A stretch of 64,000 nt of DNA from JAEUHM01 sp964538625 (GTDB lineage: Bacteria; Verrucomicrobiota; Verrucomicrobiia; Verrucomicrobiales; Verrucomicrobiaceae). The stretch lies in NCBI GenBank assembly GCA_964538625.1, contig CAZIGH010000019.1, positions 1 to 64,000 of the forward strand. The letters are read 5' to 3'. The translations under genes were made by a program, and so were the position numbers. The notes beneath the pieces are model-generated. The model was given only the letters and a program-made list of their open reading frames with translations. It was not told the DNA's origin and made no database searches. Positions 14,246-22,236 of the stretch are shown here, piece after piece (position 1 is the stretch's first letter; the number at the start of each line of letters is the position of its first letter).

Positions 14246-15739
14246 TTAGGCATGGGCTGGCTGGCTGGCCTTGGCAGAGGCGAGGATTTCCGAATCCTTG
14301 TCGCCCACGACTTCTGCTTCCTGGACGCCGTGGTCATGGGATTCGCCGTAATGGGGGTCGGCCTGCGGGGTGACGCCCTTCACTTCACCGATGGCGATGA
14401 CCGGCAGGAAACGAAGGAAGAGAAGGAAGAGCATCATGAAGAAGCCGAAGGTGCCGATGAAGGTCCAGTTATCCACCCAGGTGGCGTCGAAGGTCCTCCA
14501 GGAACCTGGGGTGAGATGGCGCTCCAGGGTGGTGACGATGATGACGTAGCGCTCATACCACATGCCGGCGTTCACGAACATGGAGACGGTGAACACGGCC
14601 AGAAGGCTATTGCGGAAGCGCTTAAACCAGAAGAGCTGGGGTGCAAAGACGTTGCAGAAGAACATGGCATAGTAGTACCAGACGCTGGGGCCGTGGAGCG
14701 CACGCAGCTTGAAGGTCTGAAGCTCGTAGGGGTTGGCACCGTAGTAGGCGATGAAGAACTCCATGCAGTAAGCGTAGCCTACGATGGTGCCGGTGAGCAG
14801 GATGATCTTCGCCATGTTGTCGATGTGCTTCATGGTGATGAGGTCCTGCAGTCCGTAAATTTTGCGGACGGGGATCATCAGCGTAAGCACCATGGCGAAG
14901 CCGCCGAAAATGGCACCCGCGACGAAGTAAGGCGGGAAGATGGTGGTGTGCCAGCCGGGCACCACGGAGGTGGCGAAGTCAAAGGACACCACAGAGTGCA
15001 CGGAAAGCACCAGCGGTGTGGAGAGTGCTGCGAGGAGCATGTAGGCAGTCTCGTAGTGGCTCCAGTGGCGGTTGGCTCCGCGCCAGCCAAGGGCGAAGAT
15101 GCCGTAGAGGGCCTTGCGAATGCCGGGCTTGCAGCGGTCCCGCAGGGTGGCGAGGTCAGGCACGAGGCCGAGGTACCAGAAGATGAGGGAGACGGTGAAA
15201 TAAGTGGAGACCGCGAAGACGTCCCAGAGCAGAGGCGACTTGAAGTTCTGCCAGATGGCGTTGGCATTCGGGATGGGGGCAAGGAACCACACCATCCAGA
15301 CGCGACCGACGTGGAAGGCAGGGAACAAGCCGGCGCACATGACGGCGAAGATGGTCATGGCTTCCGCAGCGCGGTTGACGGAGGTGCGCCACTTCTGCCG
15401 GGTGAGGAAGAGAATGGCGGAGATGAGCGTTCCTGCATGGCCGATGCCGATCCAGAAAACGAAGTTGGTGATATCCCATGCCCAATCGACGGGCTGCATC
15501 TGACCCCAAACGCCGACCCCAGTGGAGATGAGGTAAGCGAAGCAAAAGACCATGACGCCTGTGAGGACGACACTGGGCAGGAAAAGAAGCCACCAGCCGA
15601 AGGGCTGCTTGTTTTCCACGATGCCGCAGATGCGGTTGGTGATCCAACTGAAGGAGCGGTTGTTCAGCACCAGCGGCTCGCGTTCGAGCACGACGGGCGC
15701 ATCAGGCGCGTGGGAGGCGGTATCAGTAGCGGCGGCCAT
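14246..15739 (-). CDS. actC: Alternative complex III quinol-binding subunit ActC (NrfD family)
   Basis: A 497-residue polytopic membrane protein with about ten helices. It begins with a conserved cytoplasmic stretch (VLNNRSFSWITNRICGIVE) and contains DWAWDITNFVFWIGIGHAGT, the NrfD/PsrC-type segment that forms the quinol site near ActB in known structures. It starts three bases after the actB stop, so translation is probably coupled. Its C-terminal tail is charged and histidine-containing. Confidence 0.94.
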   Translation of the reverse strand: MAAATDTASHAPDAPVVLEREPLVLNNRSFSWITNRICGIVENKQPFGWWLLFLPSVVLTGVMVFCFAYLISTGVGVWGQMQPVDWAWDITNFVFWIGIGHAGTLISAILFLTRQKWRTSVNRAAEAMTIFAVMCAGLFPAFHVGRVWMVWFLAPIPNANAIWQNFKSPLLWDVFAVSTYFTVSLIFWYLGLVPDLATLRDRCKPGIRKALYGIFALGWRGANRHWSHYETAYMLLAALSTPLVLSVHSVVSFDFATSVVPGWHTTIFPPYFVAGAIFGGFAMVLTLMIPVRKIYGLQDLITMKHIDNMAKIILLTGTIVGYAYCMEFFIAYYGANPYELQTFKLRALHGPSVWYYYAMFFCNVFAPQLFWFKRFRNSLLAVFTVSMFVNAGMWYERYVIIVTTLERHLTPGSWRTFDATWVDNWTFIGTFGFFMMLFLLFLRFLPVIAIGEVKGVTPQADPHYGESHDHGVQEAEVVGDKDSEILASAKASQPAHA

Positions 15740-15742
15740 GGG

Positions 15743-18700
15743 TTAGAACTGTTTGCTGCTCCACGCGGCGATCTTGTCGGCGCCAGGCATCTTGGGGTTG
15801 ATGTTGCGGATGCGCGCGAGGTAGCTGGTGCGCGGACGGGTGTTGATGTATTTGAGCACTTCGTAGGAACGGAGGCTGGCCTTCGTCTTGTTGATGGTGC
15901 TGTCTTTGTTCGCCAAGTCTCCGAACTCGATGGCTCCGGCGGAACAGGCCTGCTGGCAGGCCACTTTGACGCTGTCTGCTTTGACCCGGAAGTCCTTGGA
16001 GTCTCGCTGTACCTGTTTCTGAGCGATCTTGGCGGCTTCGAGCCGCTGCACGCAGTAAGTGCACTTCTCGATGACGCCACGCATGCGGACGGTGACGTTG
16101 GGATTCTTCTGGAGCTTGATGCTTTCGCGGACGCCCGTCTTCTCCGGGGTGCTGAGCGGGCCGTAGTAAAGTTCGTCGAGCGGGCGCTTGTTGTAGTCGA
16201 ACCAGTTGAACCGGCGGGCGGTGTAGGGGCAGTTGTTCGCGCAGTATCGGGTGCCGATGCAGCGGTTATACGCCATGGCGTTGAGACCGTCGTCGGTGTG
16301 AACGGTAGCGTTCACGGGGCAAACCGTCTCGCAAGGCGCGGATTCGCACTGCTGGCAGGCGACGGGCTGCGTGACCATCTCTGCGTTCTCCAGATCCTCC
16401 GCCGAGGGGTCGCGGTCCACATCATCCACTTCGGCGGTGGCGAAGTAGCGGTCCATGCGGATCCAGTGCATGACACGGCCCTTTTGAACCTGGTCTTTGC
16501 CGACAATGGGGATGTTGTTTTCTGACTGGCAGGCGAGCAAGCAGGCGGTGCAACCGGTGCACTTTCCGAGGTCAATGGTCATGCCCCACTGGTGCTTCTT
16601 CTCGTAGTCGAAGCCTTCGGGATACATCTCGGACTTCTTATCGTACTGGCCTTTGTAGAAGCTGATGCCCGGCGGAATGTGGCTGTCGATGCCGGTGACT
16701 TGGGCGAAGTTGTCTGGGGCACCCTTGGTGGCCTCGCGATAGACGGCGCGACCTTCCATGGTGTTCTGCTCTTGGGTGATGGCGAAGGTGTGGCGATTTC
16801 CTTGCACGACTTCGAGCTTGGCACCGGTGATAACCCAATCATCCGTTTCCTTGCGCAGGGGGTAGGCATTGAAGCCGACCTTGCTACCCACATTGCCCAC
16901 TTTGACCTGGCCGTAGCCGAGCTGGATGGTAACGGAGTTGGAGACGTGACCCGGTGCCTCGATGGCAGGGATTTCCAAGGTGCCGGCCTCTGTGGTCAGC
17001 CGCACGCGCTGGCCGGTTTTCAGACCAAGTTCGCGGAAGGTCTTGCTGCCGATGATGGCGGCATTGTCCCAGGTGAGTTTGGTGACGGGATCTGGTGCCT
17101 CTTGCAGCCAGCCGTTGTTGATGTGGCGCCCGTCCCAAACGGAGGAACTGGGCACGAGAACGATCTCCGGCTCCTTGGAGGAAAGCGCAGCGGCTGGTTT
17201 GGCGTCCGCGACGAGGCTGGCGATGGCTCCAGCGTTGAGCGCGGCACCGGCGGCCTTGGCTGTGGAGTCCTTCAGGAATCCATCCCGCAGCGTGTAGTTC
17301 CACTTCTGTTCGTCCAGTCCGCCGGCGACTGTGGCGAAGGTGGCGCGCACGGCGGCATAGGCAGGATCTTCAGCGGCAGGTGCCGGTGGAGCGGCAGGAT
17401 CAGCGGGGGCATTTTCTTTGGGGCCGATGGAGGCCTGACCGAGAAGGCTGAGGCAAACTTCCAGCTCGGAAGCTCCATCATAGAGCGGCTGGATCATGGG
17501 CTGCACCACGCTGTAGGTGCCGTCCTTGGTGCGGACATCTCCCCACGCTTCGAGGTAGTGGGCGGCTGGGATGTGCCAAGCGGCGGCTCGTGCGGTAGCG
17601 CAGGTGCGGGTGCCGAGATGAACGAGCGTGACTTTTTTCTCGGAGATGAGCTGGTCCAGGTTCCACGAGGCTGGCGCATCGAAGATTGGATCTGCCTGGG
17701 TGAAACTCAACAAGGTGCGCACTTGGCCTGCGGAGATGGCGGCATGGAGTTCTTTGAGAGAACCCATTTTGATGCCGTCCTCGGACTTGAAGATTTCGAT
17801 CACCTGACCGAAGGCTCCGAGGGCGTTGTTGGCGGCAGCGGCGAGTGCCTGCACGGCGGCGCTGGTGCGGCTACCTGCGAGCACGACGGCGCTGCCCTTG
17901 TGGGCCAGGAGGTCTTCAGCCGCCGTCTCCACCCACACTTTGAGGTCGGCTGGTGCATTGGCGGTCAATGCGGACACGGAACCCGCCTGGGCTGGATCGA
18001 GCTTGGCAGCCAGAAGGGCGGCTGCCACTGGAAGCTGGCTGGCCGGGAGGGGCTTGCGATGGTCTGCCATGCCGCCCGTGAGCGTGAAGCGATTCTCAAT
18101 GGCGTAGAGGCGATTCATGCTGTCCGCCTCGGAGGGCTTTTCCGCATTGCGATTTTTGGAGAAATCAGCGGTGGAGTCATCCGAAACTGGATCGAGACCC
18201 AGGAAATCACAATCCAGTGAGAGGATGCACTTTGCTTTGTCGAGGCGAACCACTTGGCGGGAACCGGGGCCAAAGAGGGCCTCGTTCACCTTTGCTTGGG
18301 TGCTGCCGCTCATGGCTTCGTACTGGAAGAACTTGGCCTTGGGGAAGCGCTTCGAAAGTTCTCCACGGATGCGAGTGAGAGTGGGCGAGACTTCTCCGCC
18401 AACGAGGAAGGCAAGTCCTTCGCCGCCATTCTCACCGAAGTGGTGGCGGGCACGGGCCAAGGCGGACTTGAGTCCACCCCAGGTCGCAGGCTTGCCGAAG
18501 CGCAGCGGCTCGCGCGAGCGATCCGGATCATACATGTCCAGGATGCTTGCCTGGGCAAAGGAATCCAATCCCCCGGAAACGGAGGGATGGACAGGATTCC
18601 CAGAGAGGTGCGTGGGACGACCGTCATGGGTGGTCACCACCATGGGGGTAGCCCCGCCCGCACGGGGCATGGCCGTGGCGTAGAAGAGGGGCTTGCCCGG

Positions 18701-18970
18701 CACTGCCCACTCCACGCTGGAGGTGAAGGGCACCAACTGGGTCACTGGCCGGCGGCAGCTGGCGAGTCCCATGAGGCCGGCAGAGGCACCCATGATTTTG
18801 AGGAAGGTGCGGCGGGAGTTCTCGCGTTCCTCCTCAGTCAGCGTATCGCCGTTGGGGAACTCCTGGCCGAGGGACTTCATGAAGTCCTCGCGGCGCTCCA
18901 GCTCGTTGACGCTGCGCCAGTAGCGGCGTCCGGTCTTGGGTTCCTCGGGGTGTTGCCAGATGCGTTTCAT
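15743..18970 (-). CDS. actB: Alternative complex III iron-sulfur subunit ActB
   Basis: A 1,075-residue periplasmic subunit that combines a molybdopterin-oxidoreductase-like domain (about 75-740) with a C-terminal ferredoxin domain (about 770-1020). An internal twin-arginine signal SRRTFLK at 52-58 followed by MGASAGLMGLASC is the 'TAT-variant-translocated' type usual for ActB. Cysteine clusters for four Fe-S centres are visible: CTGCTACLLACQ, CQQCESAPCETVCP, CIGTRYCANNCP, and CTYCV with CQQACSAGA. ActB proteins have lost the molybdenum cofactor; I infer the same here. It oxidises quinol through ActC and passes electrons along the Fe-S chain to ActA/ActE. Confidence 0.95.
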   Translation of the reverse strand: MKRIWQHPEEPKTGRRYWRSVNELERREDFMKSLGQEFPNGDTLTEEERENSRRTFLKIMGASAGLMGLASCRRPVTQLVPFTSSVEWAVPGKPLFYATAMPRAGGATPMVVTTHDGRPTHLSGNPVHPSVSGGLDSFAQASILDMYDPDRSREPLRFGKPATWGGLKSALARARHHFGENGGEGLAFLVGGEVSPTLTRIRGELSKRFPKAKFFQYEAMSGSTQAKVNEALFGPGSRQVVRLDKAKCILSLDCDFLGLDPVSDDSTADFSKNRNAEKPSEADSMNRLYAIENRFTLTGGMADHRKPLPASQLPVAAALLAAKLDPAQAGSVSALTANAPADLKVWVETAAEDLLAHKGSAVVLAGSRTSAAVQALAAAANNALGAFGQVIEIFKSEDGIKMGSLKELHAAISAGQVRTLLSFTQADPIFDAPASWNLDQLISEKKVTLVHLGTRTCATARAAAWHIPAAHYLEAWGDVRTKDGTYSVVQPMIQPLYDGASELEVCLSLLGQASIGPKENAPADPAAPPAPAAEDPAYAAVRATFATVAGGLDEQKWNYTLRDGFLKDSTAKAAGAALNAGAIASLVADAKPAAALSSKEPEIVLVPSSSVWDGRHINNGWLQEAPDPVTKLTWDNAAIIGSKTFRELGLKTGQRVRLTTEAGTLEIPAIEAPGHVSNSVTIQLGYGQVKVGNVGSKVGFNAYPLRKETDDWVITGAKLEVVQGNRHTFAITQEQNTMEGRAVYREATKGAPDNFAQVTGIDSHIPPGISFYKGQYDKKSEMYPEGFDYEKKHQWGMTIDLGKCTGCTACLLACQSENNIPIVGKDQVQKGRVMHWIRMDRYFATAEVDDVDRDPSAEDLENAEMVTQPVACQQCESAPCETVCPVNATVHTDDGLNAMAYNRCIGTRYCANNCPYTARRFNWFDYNKRPLDELYYGPLSTPEKTGVRESIKLQKNPNVTVRMRGVIEKCTYCVQRLEAAKIAQKQVQRDSKDFRVKADSVKVACQQACSAGAIEFGDLANKDSTINKTKASLRSYEVLKYINTRPRTSYLARIRNINPKMPGADKIAAWSSKQF

Positions 18971-19006
18971 GAAAACAGTCTTGTCGTCTCCTCTTGAGGT
19001 CCAGGG

Positions 19007-19813
19007 TTAGCGGTGGCAGGCGGTGCAGTTGTCTGGCGGTGCCACCTGCCAGTGCTTTTTGAGTTGGGGGCCGACTTCGCCTTGAGTCACCTGATCGCCA
19101 TACTTTTCCTGCGCCAGCTTCAGCAGATCAGGCAATCCGGCAGCTTTCGCATCGGGCTTGATGACGGAAGCAATCTCATCAGGCGTTGCTCCCTTGGCCA
19201 AAAGGTCTTTGTAGAACGCCTCACGGTTCAGATCGGAGGGCTTGTAGCCGAGGTTTGTGATCTCGGTGAGCGGGCGGAGATTTTTTTCCGGCTCACGATG
19301 GCAGTCAAGGCACCAGCCCATGGACTGGGACTCATGCTGGTAAACCACATCCATCTGGTCCACGCGTCCGTGACAGGACACGCAGGAGATGCCGCGATTC
19401 AGGTGGGCGCTGTGATTGAAATACACGTAGTCAGGAGCCTTGTGGACCTTCACCCAATGGATAGGCTCGCCACCTTCCTTCGCCGCGTCGCGCACGGGCT
19501 GAAGCTTCGGGGAGGCGAGCTTGATCTGGCCCTTGCCCTCGCCGTGACAGTTGGCGCAGGTCTGGTTGTTCGGGATGTTTGAGTGGCTGCTGCGCTCGCC
19601 GAAGCTGTGGCAGAAGCGGCAATCCAGACCGAGCTGTCCCACGTGGATTTTGTGAGAAAACGGCACCGGTTGCGTCGGCATGTAACCCACCCGCGTATAT
19701 TTGGGCGTGAAGTAATAAGTGACGCCCAGCGAGACGCCGACAACTATAAAGACCAACGCAATGGCTATCTTGAGCGGCAGCCAGTTGGTCCAACGCGGAA
19801 AAAAGTTACCCAT
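19007..19813 (-). CDS. actA: Alternative complex III pentaheme cytochrome ActA
   Basis: A 268-residue protein with one N-terminal transmembrane helix (about 13-34) and five CxxCH heme sites: CRFCH 65-69, CANCH 86-90, CVSCH 144-148, CLDCH 168-172 and CTACH 263-267. Five hemes and an N-terminal anchor are the ActA pattern. It is the first gene of the operon, with a promoter candidate and a palindromic operator-like site directly upstream. The fifth heme motif lies at the extreme C-terminus. No strong ribosome binding site precedes the ATG. Confidence 0.94.
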   Translation of the reverse strand: MGNFFPRWTNWLPLKIAIALVFIVVGVSLGVTYYFTPKYTRVGYMPTQPVPFSHKIHVGQLGLDCRFCHSFGERSSHSNIPNNQTCANCHGEGKGQIKLASPKLQPVRDAAKEGGEPIHWVKVHKAPDYVYFNHSAHLNRGISCVSCHGRVDQMDVVYQHESQSMGWCLDCHREPEKNLRPLTEITNLGYKPSDLNREAFYKDLLAKGATPDEIASVIKPDAKAAGLPDLLKLAQEKYGDQVTQGEVGPQLKKHWQVAPPDNCTACHR

Positions 19814-19829
19814 GATCGGTTCAGTTGTT

Positions 19830-19851
19830 GCTTGTGAAATTTTTCACAAGC
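19830..19851. promoter_or_regulatory. CRP/FNR-type palindrome upstream of actA
   Basis: A 10-bp inverted repeat with a 2-base centre. It contains TGTGA at 19833-19837 and TCACA at 19844-19848 with exactly six bases between, which is the consensus half-site layout of CRP/FNR-superfamily regulators. It ends 17 bases before the actA start codon, just downstream of the promoter candidate, a position that would suit repression or an RNA hairpin. The sequence is clear; the regulator is inferred. Confidence 0.55.
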
Positions 19852-19858
19852 GGGTTTC

Positions 19859-19886
19859 AGGATAGAAAAAAGGTCAAAGATTGCAA
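19859..19886 (-). promoter_or_regulatory. Candidate promoter of the act-cta operon
   Basis: On the minus strand TTGCAA (19886-19881) and TATCCT (19864-19859) are separated by 16 bases, a fair match to sigma-70 elements. Transcription would start close to 19852, at the edge of the palindrome at 19830-19851. A second short palindrome (gtgtc-tg-gacac) lies at 19905-19916. No start site mapping is available, so this remains a candidate. Confidence 0.35.
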
Positions 19887-20001
19887 GAGAGATTCAAAAC
19901 TTTTGTGTCTGGACACGAATCTTTTGTGATTTCGGGCCTCTGCGAGGGCTGCACGAGTGAAACACGCCCAGACTCGATATTGTTAACGCGTGTCTATCAG
20001 G

Positions 20002-21270
20002 TCAAAGAAAGGCGGAAGGATCGAAATCTGCTGCGTCGAAAATTTTCGCCCTTTTCAAAGGTTCGCGGAATGCACCCACGTCCAGTTCGAGGTTTAGGTA
20101 ACGCAGCCTTTGCCCGTCGGCGAGCACTTGCGCAAAAGGAGCAGGAGGCTCGGTGTCCAAACCTACCCAAAATAGTGATCCCTCGATTCCGCTGCCCGCC
20201 CGCTCACGCAAAACTTCGATCAGGGACCGCTGTTCGGAGATTAGCACAATGTGGCATGGGCGCCCCTTCAACGCATCAAGTAACCGCAGCACAGCAAGCT
20301 TAGAGTCTCTTGATCGATCCATGCGGCCAGACCTTGAGTCCTCCTCGCTTGCCGTCGCTATTTGTAGCACAGAATAGCCCGTAGACTCCAAATAATGACG
20401 GAAGGACTGGATCCCCTCCAAGCGAAAAGTCTGACCGTCTGATGTTGAATCCGAAACCGCTAGCACGTATACTAGCTTCCAACTTTCTGCGGGAAACCCG
20501 GCGCGAAAGTAATCGGCCACGCGTGTCCAATCGGGACGCTGATTCTCCGGTATGCGAGCGCCGAGCATTTGGTGGAGGCTGTCGAGTACGGACGGCGAAT
20601 CCACAATGAGAAAGCCCGGTAGTGATGCGTTCATTGGCTCTGCGCGCACCGGCTCAACCAAGCCTCCAATCTCTCGATCTGTGACCCGAAACTTGCTTGC
20701 AAGAGCCGCAAGACAAGAAGCGAACGAGCGCAGCTTAAAGTCTATGCCTGCAAAATCAGGAGAAACCTCCCTCATCCTGAGCGCCAACGACACAATCGGC
20801 AATGCAGCACCTCCTTCACCCACCATCTCACAAAGGATGTCGTGGACATGCCCCGCCATCTCATCTGATAACAACTGAGGTCTTGAAGCTTGCCCAAGGG
20901 AACCACGCGTAGGCGTAGTTGGTCTAGCTCTTAGTGACGGTGGAGCTCTAAGCCATGTGACCAAGTCACCACTATCCGTCGGAGCTACAGAAACCAGATG
21001 AGGAAAGGATTCAAGAAAGTCGCGGAACTTAAGTCTCGAAAACTCACCTGAACTCGCATCGGGGAACAAAACCGGGCCGAAAGCATAGCCGTCGAGTTTG
21101 AAGTTAGGATCTCCCGTGTAACCTCGAATCACTTCATTCAGTTTAACTGCAAGCCTTGCGGCGAAAACTGTAGCTGAGTTACTGCGGGTGGCAGTGTAAT
21201 CGAGCGCCACAGAAAGGTATTGCTCGAAACTCTCGCGCGAGAATGGTGCGGGCGAAGGAAGTCCGATCAT
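20002..21270 (-). CDS. Protein with two LOTUS-like domains and a degenerate NYN-like domain
   Basis: A 422-residue protein I read as three parts. About residues 40-105 resemble an OST-HTH/LOTUS domain (LKFRDFLESFPHLVSV, then GDLVTWLR). About 140-215 resemble a second one (ALPIVSLALRMREVSPDF and SFASCLAALASKFRV). About 220-400 have a NYN/PIN-like fold pattern: FLIVDS first strand, YLESTGYSVLQI, DSKLAVLRLLDAL and CHIVLISEQRSL. The usual third acidic motif (SGDSDF type) reads SEQRS, so catalysis by this domain is doubtful. LOTUS domains in other proteins bind RNA, including G-rich RNA. Its start overlaps the stop of the NYN gene by four bases, so the two are probably made together. Base composition looks lower in GC than its neighbours. 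Domain calls are by eye. Confidence 0.6.
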   Translation of the reverse strand: MIGLPSPAPFSRESFEQYLSVALDYTATRSNSATVFAARLAVKLNEVIRGYTGDPNFKLDGYAFGPVLFPDASSGEFSRLKFRDFLESFPHLVSVAPTDSGDLVTWLRAPPSLRARPTTPTRGSLGQASRPQLLSDEMAGHVHDILCEMVGEGGAALPIVSLALRMREVSPDFAGIDFKLRSFASCLAALASKFRVTDREIGGLVEPVRAEPMNASLPGFLIVDSPSVLDSLHQMLGARIPENQRPDWTRVADYFRAGFPAESWKLVYVLAVSDSTSDGQTFRLEGIQSFRHYLESTGYSVLQIATASEEDSRSGRMDRSRDSKLAVLRLLDALKGRPCHIVLISEQRSLIEVLRERAGSGIEGSLFWVGLDTEPPAPFAQVLADGQRLRYLNLELDVGAFREPLKRAKIFDAADFDPSAFL

Positions 21271-21818
21271 GAGACAACAAATCGATCAAGGGGCCGAGGG
21301 TAGCAACCGATGATCTCCGCATCGACAACTTCAAAATTGGAATCGGTGAGCGAGCGATTCATGTACTCTGGAAATCCCACCACAACAGCATCAGCCCCTC
21401 GATCCACCGCAACGCTTAACTCAGCCGCGGCATATCCGTCGTGGGTCACGGCTATCACCACATCGGACCGCGAATTTTTCAGAAGATGGGCGCAAACGTG
21501 ATCCACAACCTCACGTGAACTTGGGGAGCAAACACCCCTCCGAGCCGCGAACTGCTCAGCAATCGCAACCTGAAAACCCATTCGCTTGAGTGCGGCGTGG
21601 AACGCCGAAGCCTTAGGATTGTCTCTAACCACCACAATCGCGCGATTCTCACCACGATACGAGGCTTGACACCACCGCATGAGCCGGTCGTATTGCAGCC
21701 GATCAGACCCAGTGGGGCAGCGGTGAAGAATTTCAGAGAGAACGCCGTCCATATTTTCGGCGTCGATAATCATCGTCGACGAGCGACGAGGAACAACAGT
21801 GCTGGCTTGTGTACTCAT
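21267..21818 (-). CDS. NYN-domain (LabA/PIN-like) nuclease
   Basis: A 183-residue protein from the ATG at 21818; a TTG at 21830 is an alternative start. It has the NYN acidic pattern: MIIDAENMDG (Asp and Asn), SREVVDHVCAHLL (Asp) and VIAVTHDGY (Asp of the third motif), followed by GADAVVVGFPE and the final Asp/Glu-containing strand FEVVDAEIIG. NYN proteins are predicted metal-dependent RNases. A probable catalytic site here, next to a partner with RNA-binding LOTUS-like domains and a degenerate NYN, suggests a heteromeric RNA-processing or defence unit. No ribosome binding site is obvious. Substrate unknown. Confidence 0.72.
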   Translation of the reverse strand: MSTQASTVVPRRSSTMIIDAENMDGVLSEILHRCPTGSDRLQYDRLMRWCQASYRGENRAIVVVRDNPKASAFHAALKRMGFQVAIAEQFAARRGVCSPSSREVVDHVCAHLLKNSRSDVVIAVTHDGYAAAELSVAVDRGADAVVVGFPEYMNRSLTDSNFEVVDAEIIGCYPRPLDRFVVS

Positions 21819-21830
21819 GATATATTTCAA

Positions 21831-22236
21831 CTTCTGATTGCAGTTCTTTAACGGTTAACCCATTGACGGAACAACACTAGCTTAAACCCGTTTGAATGGG
21901 TTGCAAGGGAAATCGTCGAAATATCCTTTTTTGGGGTCTTAACCCCTAACTACCAATCACTACAACCAACTTAACTTTCGCATTTTTCGTCAAAGGCTTC
22001 AATCTGCTGAATACTCCGGTTGAGCAACCATATCCGTCCCAGCGCGATATATGCTGGGGACGTACGCATACTGCTTTCGCACCCACTTCACTTTGAGCCT
22101 CAAAATAAGCACGGCGATTTTTACAATCTGGGCTTTGTCACTGCCCGGCCCACATTCTGCCGTGTCTGATGAAACATCCACCGCCTCAGCACGTTTCAAC
22201 CGGCCGAAAACCATCCCCACGCCGGTTTTAGCCCCC
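21831..22236. other. Divergent intergenic region with TTAACCC repeats
   Basis: About 400 AT-richer bases between the divergent NYN gene and the DUF1549 gene, with no convincing gene. The word TTAACCC (once TTAAACCC) ends at 21861, 21889 and 21945, spacings of 28 and 56 bases; a reverse copy GGGTT lies at 21898-21902. A GGGGT/ACCCC stem is at 21933-21946, and an imperfect cgtcccagc/gctggggacg hairpin at 22035-22062. A frame continuing upstream of 22237 on the plus strand is open but has no coding character. Confidence 0.45.

Noticed and set aside
14090..16525. An 811-codon open frame on the plus strand opposite actB-actC-actD
   Set aside because: It runs antisense across three well-identified genes, is rich in Gly, Glu, Asp and His as expected from complementing membrane protein codons, and has no recognisable domain.
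22051..22236. N-terminal extension of the DUF1549 protein
   Set aside because: The ATG at 22237 begins a clear signal peptide and the upstream frame has no coding character.
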